From: Omphiscola glabra | Taxonomy: Eukaryota > Mollusca > Gastropoda > Lymnaeidae | NCBI GenBank assembly: GCA_964017045.1 | Contig: OZ024806.1 | Coordinates: 8,266,488-8,330,487 of the forward strand | Direction: 5' to 3' | Length of the DNA stretch: 64,000 bases | Shown: positions 11,818 to 23,304 of the stretch, piece by piece | Layout: every line of letters starts with the position of its first letter | How positions within the stretch are numbered: position 1 is the stretch's first letter | The notes under the pieces: model-generated | The model's database searches: none | What the model was told of the DNA's origin: nothing | The model's input: only the letters and a program-made list of their open reading frames with translations | Position numbers and translations under genes: made by a program

Positions 11818-11969
11818 AGTGGTTACATTCTCCTCTGGACTAAAAGCTATATTCCTGGAAAGTTACAGAAGCTGTGTGTTTTTATTTATATCTTTTTCTT
11901 TCCAAAAGAGGAAAGAGTTTCAGTAAGATTTGGTCGAGCCACGAATGCGAGCTGCCTTTAACAGCATCC

Positions 11970-14549
11970 ATGATGAAAGCACGCAGGCCAGAACCCGCGG
12001 AGATCTGCTTCAAGAATATGAGATTCCTCATTACAGATCGGCCAACAGACGCCAATCTTGACAAGTTCTTGCAGGTAAAATAGTTTTTGAGCTATAGAAT
12101 TGTTTAAATTTGTTCCCAATACAGGTGGTAACTTTTTAGCATTAAATTTATTTAAATTTACATGTTACATTGCAGTTTTACAGATATTTTATATTATTCA
12201 AGGTAGAATAGATGAAATTAATTTGGGAGGTTATGATTTAACTTTTTTCAGTTCTAGTAAACATGGAGTACGTTTTTTTCAGCTAAGATTTTATCATCAT
12301 TTTTTTGTTTGTACTCGTACGGTACAAAAGCTCAAAGCCGACACATTCCTAATTTTTTTTCTTCATTTTTTAACAATGACTTAATTCTAATTTGTGATCC
12401 AGGAGCTGCAGAAACATGGTGTTAAAGATGTTGTACGTGTATGTGAGCCCACCTACAGCAAAGAGAAACTTGGAGAGAGTGGAATAAGAGTTATGGTAAA
12501 TACAAATGATTTTACATACACCTGTTTTAGCTTCATGAAGTAAGGTTGTGCACATATGCCCTGACTGTAAACTATTTTGAAGCTCTGGTATACTCTTGTG
12601 CCCTCTTGATACATGTATGTTGAAGTCTATTTCTAGTTTATTTACTTGCTGAATCTATTGATTTTAAGGCCATGGATATTTTTAGACTGTCTGATACATG
12701 CCAGGTGATACGCTTTTCCTTTTATTTTATACCTGGTTTTATCCTTTTCTTAGAAATAAATACGATTTTTCCTCAAGGCGTCTGTCATTCTTTTATGGAG
12801 ATTACTTTATATGGACATCTGTGGACATATGTAATTTATATTAGGGTTGCACTTTAAGTAAATCCCCCAATTACCAATTGTTCACGAATTCTCAATTATA
12901 GAGCTGCTATTTTGGGTATTGGGACTCTCAGTAAAGCTATTTCAAATTGACCCGTGACTAGGCTGAGAGTGTGCCACAAAGAAGTATGTTGCTTATATCA
13001 AGCAGCTTCCAGAAAGTTCATGCATAGAACATTATTGCTTTTGAAATGATGATTTGGGAGTACGGCTAGGATTTGAAGAGAAAAAAATGGATTTTAAAAA
13101 TGTCTCTCTTCATATTCTGAAACAGTGGCCATCTTATCTAAAATAGTACTAGGTAAGCTCATGCTCACTCATATGGGCTAGACATTTCCATCTAGAAAGC
13201 AGCCTGTGTTGAGGTCTTGTACATGTCCATGAGTCGCCATTTTATTAAACTTTTTTTGCTGTGGTTTATGCAGAATACCCCTTTTGTAATTAAAAAAAGG
13301 CATCCTTTGTTCTGCCAACAAGGGAGGGCTTCTCTATCTAAAATAGTTCAAACATGGGGCACATGAAATGTATATATGCTATCTAGTTACCCTGGTAAAG
13401 TGACCTAATACACAAACATCTTAATTTTATCTTTATTGGAGCAGCCCTAGTTTATATGGAACAGTGCTTTTTTAAAATGACTTTTTACCTTTAATGAAGG
13501 TAGCCCAATGTTGGGCCAAGTGTTATCATTGGTTTTCATGTTACTAGGCACATGAAATTGTTTTTCTTACTCATTAGGACTGGGAATTTGATGATGGCAG
13601 TCCTCCTCCGCCAGAAATTGTTCAAGACTGGTTTAACCTACTCAAATCTCGCTTCACTGAAGATCCTGGCTGTTGTGTGGCTGTACACTGCGTAGCGGGG
13701 CTTGGCAGGTGAGTTTTTATTTAGATCTTTCCTGAATGTCATACTACTCAAAACTGAAATGTACTCTTGATATTTTTTTAAATAGTTTACATAACAATAC
13801 ATTTCTTGACAATTCCATCATTAGAAGGCAGTCATTCATTTTTTGGCATTTTATAGATATGTTTTCTTCAAAATCATTTTAAGACATTTGCATCCCTGGA
13901 AGCCTTTAATTCATTTCAAGATATATATATTATTATTTTTAAATTCCAGCCCCTAAAATAGAATGAAAAATAGTTATGCTAATAGCCATTCAATTATAAG
14001 TGTATTTTTGTGACACTTGTTAGTTATGCCATAGCACCTGAGATCATGTAATAATCATTTAATTTTACAGGGCTCCAGTTCTAGTTGCATTGGCTCTTAT
14101 GGAAGCAGGTCTAAAGTATGAAGATGCTGTAGAGATGATACGAGAGTAAGTTTCTCATGGTCTAATTATATATCCACAGTTATTTAAACCTCCATAAATG
14201 AATGTAGTTTTAAGTCAAAATTGAGTAGTCTTGGGGCTAGCTTAAAAATTACACCTTTTTAAAATAAGAACAGTTAGTTTTTAGCTTTTTATGATAATGT
14301 ATGAGGTATCTCCCATTGAATTCAAAGGGATATTTGTTCAAGGTTGTCTGCTATTATTAATGCTAGTTATCTAGAAATAAGCTGCAGTCATTGGTACTGA
14401 CCATTTAATGCTTGTCACTTTCCAGAAAACGCCGCGGTGCTATCAACACAAAGCAATTGGCTTATCTAGAACACTATCGTGCCAAGTCGAGGCTGAGATT
14501 GAAGAATGGACGTAATGGAAGTAGCCATCATGGCTGTAGTATCCTGTGA
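11970..14549 (+). CDS. PTP4A: Protein tyrosine phosphatase type IVA (PRL)
   Basis: Five coding exons: 11970-12074, 12403-12495, 13578-13708, 14071-14145, 14426-14549, all with GT-AG introns. They join to 528 nt, 175 aa; vertebrate PRLs are about 173 aa. PRLs are prenylated, membrane-associated dual-specificity phosphatases that bind CNNM magnesium transporters. Visible landmarks: NMRFLIT at residues 17-23; VCEPTY with the redox cysteine at 49; the WEFDDG general-acid loop at 68-73; the P-loop [10 protein letters not shown] with nucleophile Cys104 and Arg110; then KYEDAV and the [11 protein letters not shown] segment. Those key residues fall at the same numbers as in human PRL-1. The tail is basic and ends CSIL, a CaaX box; leucine last suggests geranylgeranylation. 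Start chosen at the first of two tandem ATGs: conserved homology begins within a few codons, and the frame upstream has no PRL similarity. The untranslated part of exon 1 probably follows the acceptor near 11896. Confidence 0.97.
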
Positions 14550-17212
14550 AATGATTGCCTGGGTAGTTGACTGTGATCAGGAGGCCCTTCCTTTTTTGGA
14601 TGTATATTCCAATATTATTTTTTTTTGTTTTAATTCTGAGTAAATGTTATTTTTCCTTAAAACATATGAAATGATGTTTTTAGTTAAATCTTTAAGAAAA
14701 AAAATTTTAATGGGCTATGACATAAGGCTTTTTTTTTTTTTTTTTTTAATTAATATTCTGTCCATAGGAATCACTAGCAGCATTTGATAGCTCATTTTCA
14801 AGGCAGTGGTGGTCAATGTTATAAATGCTCTCTTGCATGGCTTTTAGGTTTGCAAAAAATGACAAAAAGGAAGAAGTTTACTTTGTTTAACGTGTGTTGC
14901 TTCTGGTTACTTGTGAGTAGGTTTCAATTCCAAGATACTTTCTCCCCTTCCCATTTTGGCTTATTTGTTTGGTGGAACCAGACAGTTCTGTTGTTGTTTT
15001 TTTTTACCTGCCAAAGTCATGTTGTGACATTCATCTACATTTTAAACATGGTGTCATACCTTTAGTAATGTTTTTCTGACCCCATCTTCAAACATGATGG
15101 GTAAGACTCTAGCATACGCTTATTCTAGAACCACTGGTTACTATTAATAGGAATGAATTGAAGACAGTTTTAATATTGTGATGTCTCCATGTTACTAAAC
15201 AACTTCCATTGGATATAGCTGGAGGATTACATAAATATGCTTCTAATGTGGCAATGACAGGGCCAGCACCTCTCTCATTTAATTGTACATACAAGATCTG
15301 GAGCCTAATTTAAAAGTCTGGAGATTAGGTCAAAAAGACCTTGCAGCATTTAATCATTTCAGTATGTTTTCAAGATTATTTTAAGGCATGAATCCATCAG
15401 GCTTCTGCATTTTTAACAACAAATGTGGATTGCCTAACTGCTTGCACAATGTTCTTTTCAAGATTAGTTTTCTAATTTATAAGGCAGTTATTTTTGTATA
15501 GTCTTAAGGAAGATATAATACAACTACAAGATCTTGCTTAATTAGATGCATACAACTTGTAGAAAGTGTTTGTGCCTTGTAATGTGTCATGTGACTACAG
15601 ATGACAGCTGCTTTCTTGAGACTTGGAGGACTGTGTGCCTATTAGAATAGTGCTACTTCAGTTACATGTAGCAGACTTAGAAACATATGCTACATGTACA
15701 TTTAAAAGAACAAGTTTAGATGCTTGATTAGCATTATGTGCTGCATTTGATATCTGTTTCTTTGTTGCTGTTCAGAAATACACATGCACGGTGGGTAGAC
15801 ACTGTATGAGGTCAGGAATCCTGTGGGCTCATGTTGTATGTATTGAGTCAGGAATACTGTGCACTGTAGAAACATGACCCTATGCTCATCTTGGTTTGAT
15901 TACAATATTAGTATGCTCATATAAAGAATTGGCTCATAGGAGCATAAATTGTGATGGACTTTCTCTAAGTTTCACTCATGCTATTAAAAAAAAACTAAAT
16001 GGAAAATAATAAATAAGTATATATAAAGTAAAAGTTAAATGATTGAATCAGTTCTGCTCAGTTTTACCCTTTAGGTTTTTGTTTGTTTAGGTCAGCTCTG
16101 GAGATAACTTTGGTGATTGGCCCTTGCTTAATATTGTAAATTTAAACGAATTAGCCTGGTAAATAATACAAGAAAATCCATTTGTGATATAGTTTTAAAT
16201 GGTATTACTAATGTTTTGTCAGTTGTATTTCAGCACATTTAGTAAATCGTCTTCAATATTTACTGTCAATTGTTTAGTTTTAGCACTTAATATTTGTATC
16301 AAGATTGACTTTTAAAAGAACTTAAAATTTTAAGTAAAAAAACAATAGCACTGAGAGATTGAAATTGACTTCATTAAATCGTCCTCATATCTAACCGTTA
16401 TTGCAATTTGAAAGTTATCAAACACTTGATGCTAGTGAATTGCCAACCTACTTTATGAGAACTAGCCATTTCCTGTATATAAATGAGATAGAATAGAGAC
16501 TGTTCCCTTTTCCATTAAACTTTTTTCTGCCATGAATCTAAAACCATTTCTATTGTATCTGAGAGATTAAGATTTTGTCTCATTCTTTATTCTTTACACT
16601 TCAGAAGAAAAAATAAAATGTATTAGGCTAGCGCAATATGAAATACAAGAATACTGTCCAAAAAATACTGTCCAGCAGAGAATGTTCACCCTGTAGAGCC
16701 TTCGAACAGATTTAGTATTTATTTTAATTATTAGCCTTTTTTTTATTTTTTATTTCAGTTAGTTTTTTTAATTTAAAAAAAAAAGGCATTTTCCTTTGAG
16801 CACCAATCACATAACTATTGTCTTGTCTATGTATGTATTTGGAATGATTCAAGGTATCTCCGTTTTAGTGGCGTGTATTATCTATATATTTCTGAGTGGA
16901 ATTAATGCTATCAGAAGTGGTTATGTCAGTCTCGTTTTTTTATGTGAGCATATGTCCAGTTGAAAAGTTGAACTGGCTAGTGATAAAGAACACATTCTGA
17001 ATGTCCGTTAGGCATATGAGAAGTTCTCTTCACAATCACAAAGTTATCACCCATCATAAGTTATTTACATTGAAAGTGATTGTTTTTTTTGTGTTTGCTT
17101 TCTACATTTGTGACATTAATTTTGCCTGTGTAAATATTGTTAGGGAATATTTAGGTGCAAGGAAACAATGTTTTGTAATATAATACAAGTTATTTAAATG
17201 TATTCAAATAAA
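14550..17212 (+). other. PTP4A 3' UTR candidate with poly(A) signals
   Basis: No gene or mobile element interrupts this 2.7 kb AT-rich stretch after the PTP4A stop. AATAAA occurs near 16611 and at 17207-17212; either could end the transcript. The length of the UTR is inference. The conspicuous T runs (14730-14748) are simple sequence. Confidence 0.45.
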
Positions 17213-18261
17213 ATTAACATGAAATTTGTTTTCATTATATAATAAAAATTGAAAAGAAAAACTATTTGTTTAGCTTGTAAGTTAATTGTATTGCTTACAT
17301 CCCCTCCGCCCCCATTCCACCAGGAAATCTTGCGGTTGTGAAGAAACTAAGCTATAATTTATTTTCATGAGAATACTTGTGGCCAGTCTATCACTTCTTC
17401 TTTCCCCCCCCCCCCCCCCCCCCCGGGCTTATAAATGCTGGTATGTTAGCCCAGCACAGAGTGATGTTATCTACTTACTGATGTATTATTTAGCCTAGTG
17501 TAGTTTAATGTTGGTCATAGCTGTGAACAAATGTACATGAGACCTGGTAACTGAAGTGAGTGTAAGGCTCGCCTGGTTTTTATGAGAATGGAAATTAAAT
17601 CATTGATAACTAATAGTTATAAAATTTGGTGTTACTTTTTTTTTCTTCCAATGTTTTTATCTACCCGGTATTTCTGTAGACTTAAAAATATGTACAAAGG
17701 TGGGGAGTCTTAAGTCTGGCTAACTGTGCCGGTATTGATTTCAGCACTTTGTGGTTACATTGGCTACAGTCAGTAGCTTTAACATGCTTGGAGGGCATTA
17801 TTTTATGTGCTGGCAAATTTGAGTGTAGCAGTAGCAGCTGAAAAAAATTTTGTTTAAAATTCAAGGAGAAAAAAATGTTCCATTTTATTTGCGTTTATTT
17901 TCCATAGTTTTAAATTAAATATCTAAAGACTGTTATGCAAAAAATATATATAATCAAATATTTTTATCAGGTATCAAGATTACACCGAATGATTGTTACT
18001 TAAAGTGATATTATATTAAATTCTAATTTAAATGCTCATCAAATACATGATGTATAGTGGAGACCACATGGCTATTAATTTGTATTATAGTATTCTGCAT
18101 ATTCCGTAGAGTGCCATGATTCAATTTCAATGCCTAACTAGATAAAAGATTTGTAGCGAATTAAAAAAAAGTCATTCATGAGAACTAAGCTTTCCCAATA
18201 AGAAATGTGATTATGAACTGCTAATAATAATCTTTTCAAAACAAGTGTGCAGGTAGGTAAT
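17213..18261. other. Intergenic between convergent genes
   Basis: No gene seen. Contains a run of 21 C at 17404-17424, one of the longest homopolymers in the window. Confidence 0.5.
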
Positions 18262-18752
18262 GGGTCGTTTGCAAATTATGTCACGCAAAAAATGGCCCTT
18301 TTAGACCCTTCCCCCAAGAAGTGTCACAAATTCTTTACCACACCCCACACCCACTTTTGTGTCACGTCACACCTAAAAAAAAATCAAAACATTATATGTT
18401 CATAACTGAGCTAAGATTTTATTTTTTTTCTTTAATATTTTCCCATAATAATGGTTTAAGATGTAGTATAATTAGGAATCTGACACAAAACAACGAAATC
18501 ATCCCCGTGCCGAATGTAAAATGGCCACAACAGTTTTTGCGGCTTAGATTCACGTTACCTATATTACCTGAGCCAATTTTGACCTCAAATTGTTTTTAAA
18601 TTAATTGAATAAAGATTTTCAAAAATAGAAACTTTTAGATGAAAAAAATATTTGACGTCACACATTTTGTCACATTTTTTTTTTTACCTGCCCGGTAACA
18701 AAGTGTCACAAATTCCCCCCCCCCCCCCGCGTGAATTATTTGCGATCGACCC
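18262..18752. mobile_element. Long-TIR MITE with GGGTCG ends
   Basis: Terminal inverted repeats of about 25 bp: gggtcgtttgcaaattatgt at the left and, reading inward from the right, gggtcgatcgcaaataattc. Both continue into cacgc. Internal copies of tgtcacaaatt lie near each end. End sequence of this kind (GGGTCG...ACGTCAC) is typical of ISL2EU/IS4EU-type DNA elements in animals, from memory. No transposase. Target duplication is unclear. Confidence 0.65.
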
Positions 18753-19597
18753 CTAAAATTAAAAAAAAAACTAGGCTGTGCTTTATCTGTTTTTAAAATA
18801 AAGCACTGGTGGGGGGCTGAGTCACATGATTAACATTGGGTGTGTGGGGGACATAAACTTTAATGCTTATATCTTATGAATTAATTATAAGTCTTGATTG
18901 TTAAAAAAAAAAGGGTATCCAAAAATTTGTTCAAATAGAGGTTTTTGAAATGAAATTTGTTAAACAGAGATTGATCTATTTTAAATTTGTTTTTATTGGA
19001 AGGTAACAGTGCCAGTGAGAAATGGTGAAAAAGGAATTTTCTTTAGTCTGTTGTCCTATAAAAATTAAAATTTATAAACGTTCTGTTAAAATTCTGAAGA
19101 ATGCGGCACTGGTATGAAAACATTTGAAACATAGTCCAACATCTACACATTGTGAGATAGAGGATCTCTTGTCTTATCCCATCATTTCCAAACCTCTTCT
19201 TTGTCGTTTTGTGACCGAAGAGAAATCTAAGTAAAGGCGGGGACATTTGTTATACAGATGCACCCCAGCAATTTATTTATGGCCCCTTGCTCTATAACCT
19301 TTAATTTTTTTTTTTTTTTAGTTTTATGCAGGATAACAATTTTCTTATTTGCTTTAACTTAAATTGTATTTTTTTTTTTTCTATTCCAGTACTGGTAAGT
19401 ATTTTAAAAGAGGTTTTGATTATAATAACCAGTCTGTGAGGTCATAGCTAATAATAAGCTTTGACCAGGTCTGATTAAAGGAGATTACTTTCAATGACCC
19501 CCGACTTCTAATAATTTGTTAACTTTTCTTTATTATCGGTAGTTGTGATAAGTGATTATTTTTTTTAAAGAGAAGGCAGCCCGGGTTTCGCCTAGAA

Positions 19598-19796
19598 CAG
19601 CGGTTCTCAACCTGTGGGTCGCGAACCCTTTCGGGGTCGAAAGTCCCTTTCACAGGGGTCGCGTAAAACCATCGGAAAACACATATACCCTACAGTTGTG
19701 AAGCAGCAATGAAAATAATTTTGTGGTTGGGGGGGTCACCACAACATGAGGAACTGTGTTAAAGGGTCGCGACATTTGGAAGGTTGAGAACCACTG
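19598..19796 (-). mobile_element. SPIN-like hAT MITE, copy 2
   Basis: 199 bp, opposite orientation to copy 1: begins cagcggttctcaacctgtgg, ends ggttgagaaccactg. The 8-bp flanks gcctagaa and gcttagaa match at 7 of 8 positions. Same internal landmarks, reversed. Confidence 0.92.
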
Positions 19797-19860
19797 GCTT
19801 AGAACAATGTGTTCATCACCTCTGTCTAAAAAAATTAAGAACACATTGCATTACTGCAGA

Positions 19861-19960
19861 CAGGGCCGGCCTTAGGCCATTGCAACCCTTATCCCTACCC
19901 AGTCTGGGCCCCGCGCAAACCGTTTCGCATAGGGCCCCACAATAGTTAGGGCCGGCCCTG
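19861..19960. mobile_element. 100-bp hAT MITE with CAGGGCCGGCC ends
   Basis: Begins cagggccggccttaggcc and ends ttagggccggccctg, an inverted repeat of about 14 bp. A perfect 8-bp target duplication actgcaga flanks it (19853-19860, 19961-19968). Too short to encode anything. The exact duplication implies a fairly recent insertion. A distant relative lies at 54699-54899. Confidence 0.9.
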
Positions 19961-20329
19961 ACTGCAGATATTACAAATAATATATTTATTACCTCATTGT
20001 ACAAGAACAATAACAGTCTTTCTCAACCTACTACTACTACTAGAAATTATGTATTCATTGATTTCATAAGTCATTTGCAAAATCCCAAATTTGAAGGGAT
20101 GTATATTAAAATTAAAAATTCATATCTTGATTTAGTAAAAGTAAAAGGCTTTGATCTCTCTTGAGCCCCAAGATCTGCCCAAACCGGGTTTGGAATGACT
20201 GTTGTAACTCATTCATTGACCAAAAATGCTTTGTTAGAGAGCCTGTGTATTTGGGAACTTAATTTAATTTGAATAAAGTTGAAACCACATCTTTAACATT
20301 TGATGTTTGTTTCCATACTACCATACACG

Positions 20330-20472
20330 ATTGGTTGGCTTCATATACAGATCAGAGACACTACACGTAGCTTTAATCAGAGGCCTTAAATAACTGTTGG
20401 TCAATTCTATAAATGTTTGGTTTGCTTCATATACAGTTCACGGAAACTACATGTAGCTTTAATCAGCGGCCT
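20330..20472. repeat. Imperfect tandem duplication, about 85 bp
   Basis: Two diverged units share ggtttgcttcatatacag or its variant, then cactaca or aactaca, then gtagctttaatcag and ggcct. No coding content. Confidence 0.75.
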
Positions 20473-23066
20473 GTTTGTAAATGCTAGTAATAATTCTTGA
20501 TTTATTTGTTAAATGTTGAACTTATATGTGTGTGTGTGCTTTTAATAATACCGGTACCCGTATATGCTAAGAGTGCGCGAGCCCACACTACAAACACAGG
20601 ATTTTTTAAATTTAACTATTTTTTAAGAGTGTGAGTGGGTGGGGAATTGGTTCATTGACAGGCATATGAATTGATTATACAATTCATGAGAGGTACATTA
20701 TGCATTCATCATACCCTTCAGGATACACAGAGCTATGAATAAAGGAAGAAGTTATGTATTGAGGTTCTTATTAATGATAGCAAGCATTGATATGTTTCTC
20801 TATGTTGCCAATATAATGAACTACTGTACCTAGCCAAATATTACATTGTAACTTGGAATTGAAAATATGTCATTAGTAATAGTAATGTATTTTACTTCCC
20901 ACCTTTGGAGACCTCTTCAGCACTTCAACAGACCTGATAAAAAATGGTCTGTTATAACACTGTTATTATGTGTCAACAGCTAGTTTTAGAAGTGTTCAGG
21001 ATTTGAGGACCAGTTTCAACGGTTGATTCCAAGAACCATAAGTGTTAGGAATTCACTTCCCTTTTCACCAAACCCATACACACATATTATTTTGAACTTT
21101 GTCCTTGTTTGTACTTTGTAATGTAGCTCATTTTGAAACATTTTGGGTTTTTATCAAATTGTATAATATTGTAACCTCATCTGAAAAAAGTAGTATTAGT
21201 ATTAATATACATTTTAAATTAACCAATCAATAATAATACTTCATCAGGGATTCATTCTCTTTTGTGACATCTCAACAGATTTACCCACCCACATGCTGAC
21301 ACACAGTTTAAATGCAACACAATCTTTAAACACCAAACTGATCTCTATTAAAGAATTTATTTACTTTTAAAAATATGTTGTCCTTAAACTTAAATCGTAT
21401 TTGTTCATTGAAATATGGTGGTTGTATTTTACATTCTGGTAAATGAATTAGGATGTCATCCATATTAATTTCTGACAACAGTTCATATCTTTCTAAAAGA
21501 GGATTTAGTATTGCTGTTTTCTTAGTTAATCAGAAATGGTCCTCATGTGCAATACATTAACTGATTAATAATACAGTACTCAATTTATCAGGAAAATGAA
21601 TGGCTAAACTGTATTTTATTTTTTAAAATACCTTGGACGTTGAATCACAGCATCCCATGCAAAATGTTTTCATTGTAATATAATATAATCAATAATAGTC
21701 TGTAAAAAATTTTTTTTATGTTTTCGCATAATAATACTTGGAAGATAAAAAAAGTATTCTTATCACAAGTCAATAAACATGTTCAGCAGTTGGTTCATGT
21801 AAAGTAGAAAAATCTCAGCAGTAAAATTAAATGACATGTAGGATTCTATACAGCACTGTGAGCAGTTGTGACGTATATGTTGCTGGGTATTTGGGCCTTA
21901 TGTAAAGAAACGTTTTACTAACATCTTTTGAGTTAGTGGTCGGCAAAACATGGCTCTTTGAAGGTAAAGATGCAGATTGCAAAAATATCTTCTTAGCAGA
22001 TATGAAAATCAAATAATTTATAAAATGTGTTCCTCACATTGGACTTGCCCAAATGCAAGATGCACAGCGGCAATCAATTCTATTTGGGCATAACAAGGCA
22101 TTAGCATTTAAACTTAGAGTGTCTTTTCAAAACAAGCATGGACGTTTTGTAGACATTTTTACAAATAAAATGACAGAGGATATTTATTTCATTTAGTGTG
22201 TTTCCTACAATTTTCCAAGCTTCATGACTTAATGTCAGACCCCACTGGATTGGAAAAAATTTGATTCTTTACTTTCCATTTTTCAAGGATAACTACTGTA
22301 ACACAAGTTGCCAAACGTTTTTTTGAGTCACTACCCCATTTGCTAGAATAGAAATAGAAGCAAAGTGAGGAGAGAAAGTGACCCATGACCCTGATACATT
22401 TAAAAAAAGGATTTTTTGATTGGAATAAAGAAAAGACATAAAAAAAGATGTTTATGTACATCATAACTCAGTATGATTTTAACTTAGGACACACTGGTAT
22501 TTAGAGGGATTTTTGTCAATGCCGACACTGACAATACTGACATGCCATTCTCAACATTTAACTTCCTTCTTGTCAGGGTTTCAAATATAGAAGTGTTGAA
22601 TATCCACTCTTGCAGCTAATGGGTACATTATTCAAACTTGAAGACACGGACTAAAAATGAATACTGCTTTAAAATATTTTTTTTACCCCACTGTTTCAGT
22701 AAGCGGCCTCCACGTAAAACTATTCATGGTCCCATTGGGGTTCATTTCCAACTGTTTGGGAACCTGCAAGGTGAACAATTGGTGTACCGTTCGTTCGCAT
22801 TAAAAAAAAAAGGAAAACTTTAAAAAATGCCCAACTCTGCCAGGATGTTCACAAGTATCAAAGGCAACCCTATTAAGCCCCACCAAAAATCCTGCATATC
22901 CCATAGATCATTCTGCACTCAATATAATTTTCTTCAAGCCATTCAAACTCTTTGATAAATGTTTCCAAAGGTGACATAAACTAGTTTTATGTCTCTGATG
23001 AAAATTAGCTTCCTTTTAATCTCAAAGTTATTGCTTCTTGAGAATAATTTAAAGAAACAATTATTT
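20473..23066. other. Intergenic, no gene seen
   Basis: AT-rich DNA between the 3' ends of PTP4A and UBXN11. Open frames are short and have no recognisable domains. (tg)n near 20528 and T/A runs only. Confidence 0.5.
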
Positions 23067-23072
23067 TTTATT
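23067..23072 (-). promoter_or_regulatory. Candidate poly(A) signal of UBXN11
   Basis: AATAAA on the minus strand about 235 bp past the UBXN11 stop codon. It is the nearest canonical hexamer I found downstream. Confidence 0.4.
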
Positions 23073-23304
23073 AATTATTAGATCTTTCAATTTTTTAAAA
23101 AATTTTAAGACGAGCATATACAGGACCAGATTAAGTCTTTTATACTATTTACACCAATTTTACTTTTAAATTTATCATTTCTTTATCATTGGTTGCTCCC
23201 CAAAAAAAGATAAACATTATGCATGCAATATCACATAGATTTGTTTTACAGTATTAGTCATTGAAAATTAATAGCTACCTGGTACTGTAATAAAACAAGG
23301 AATC

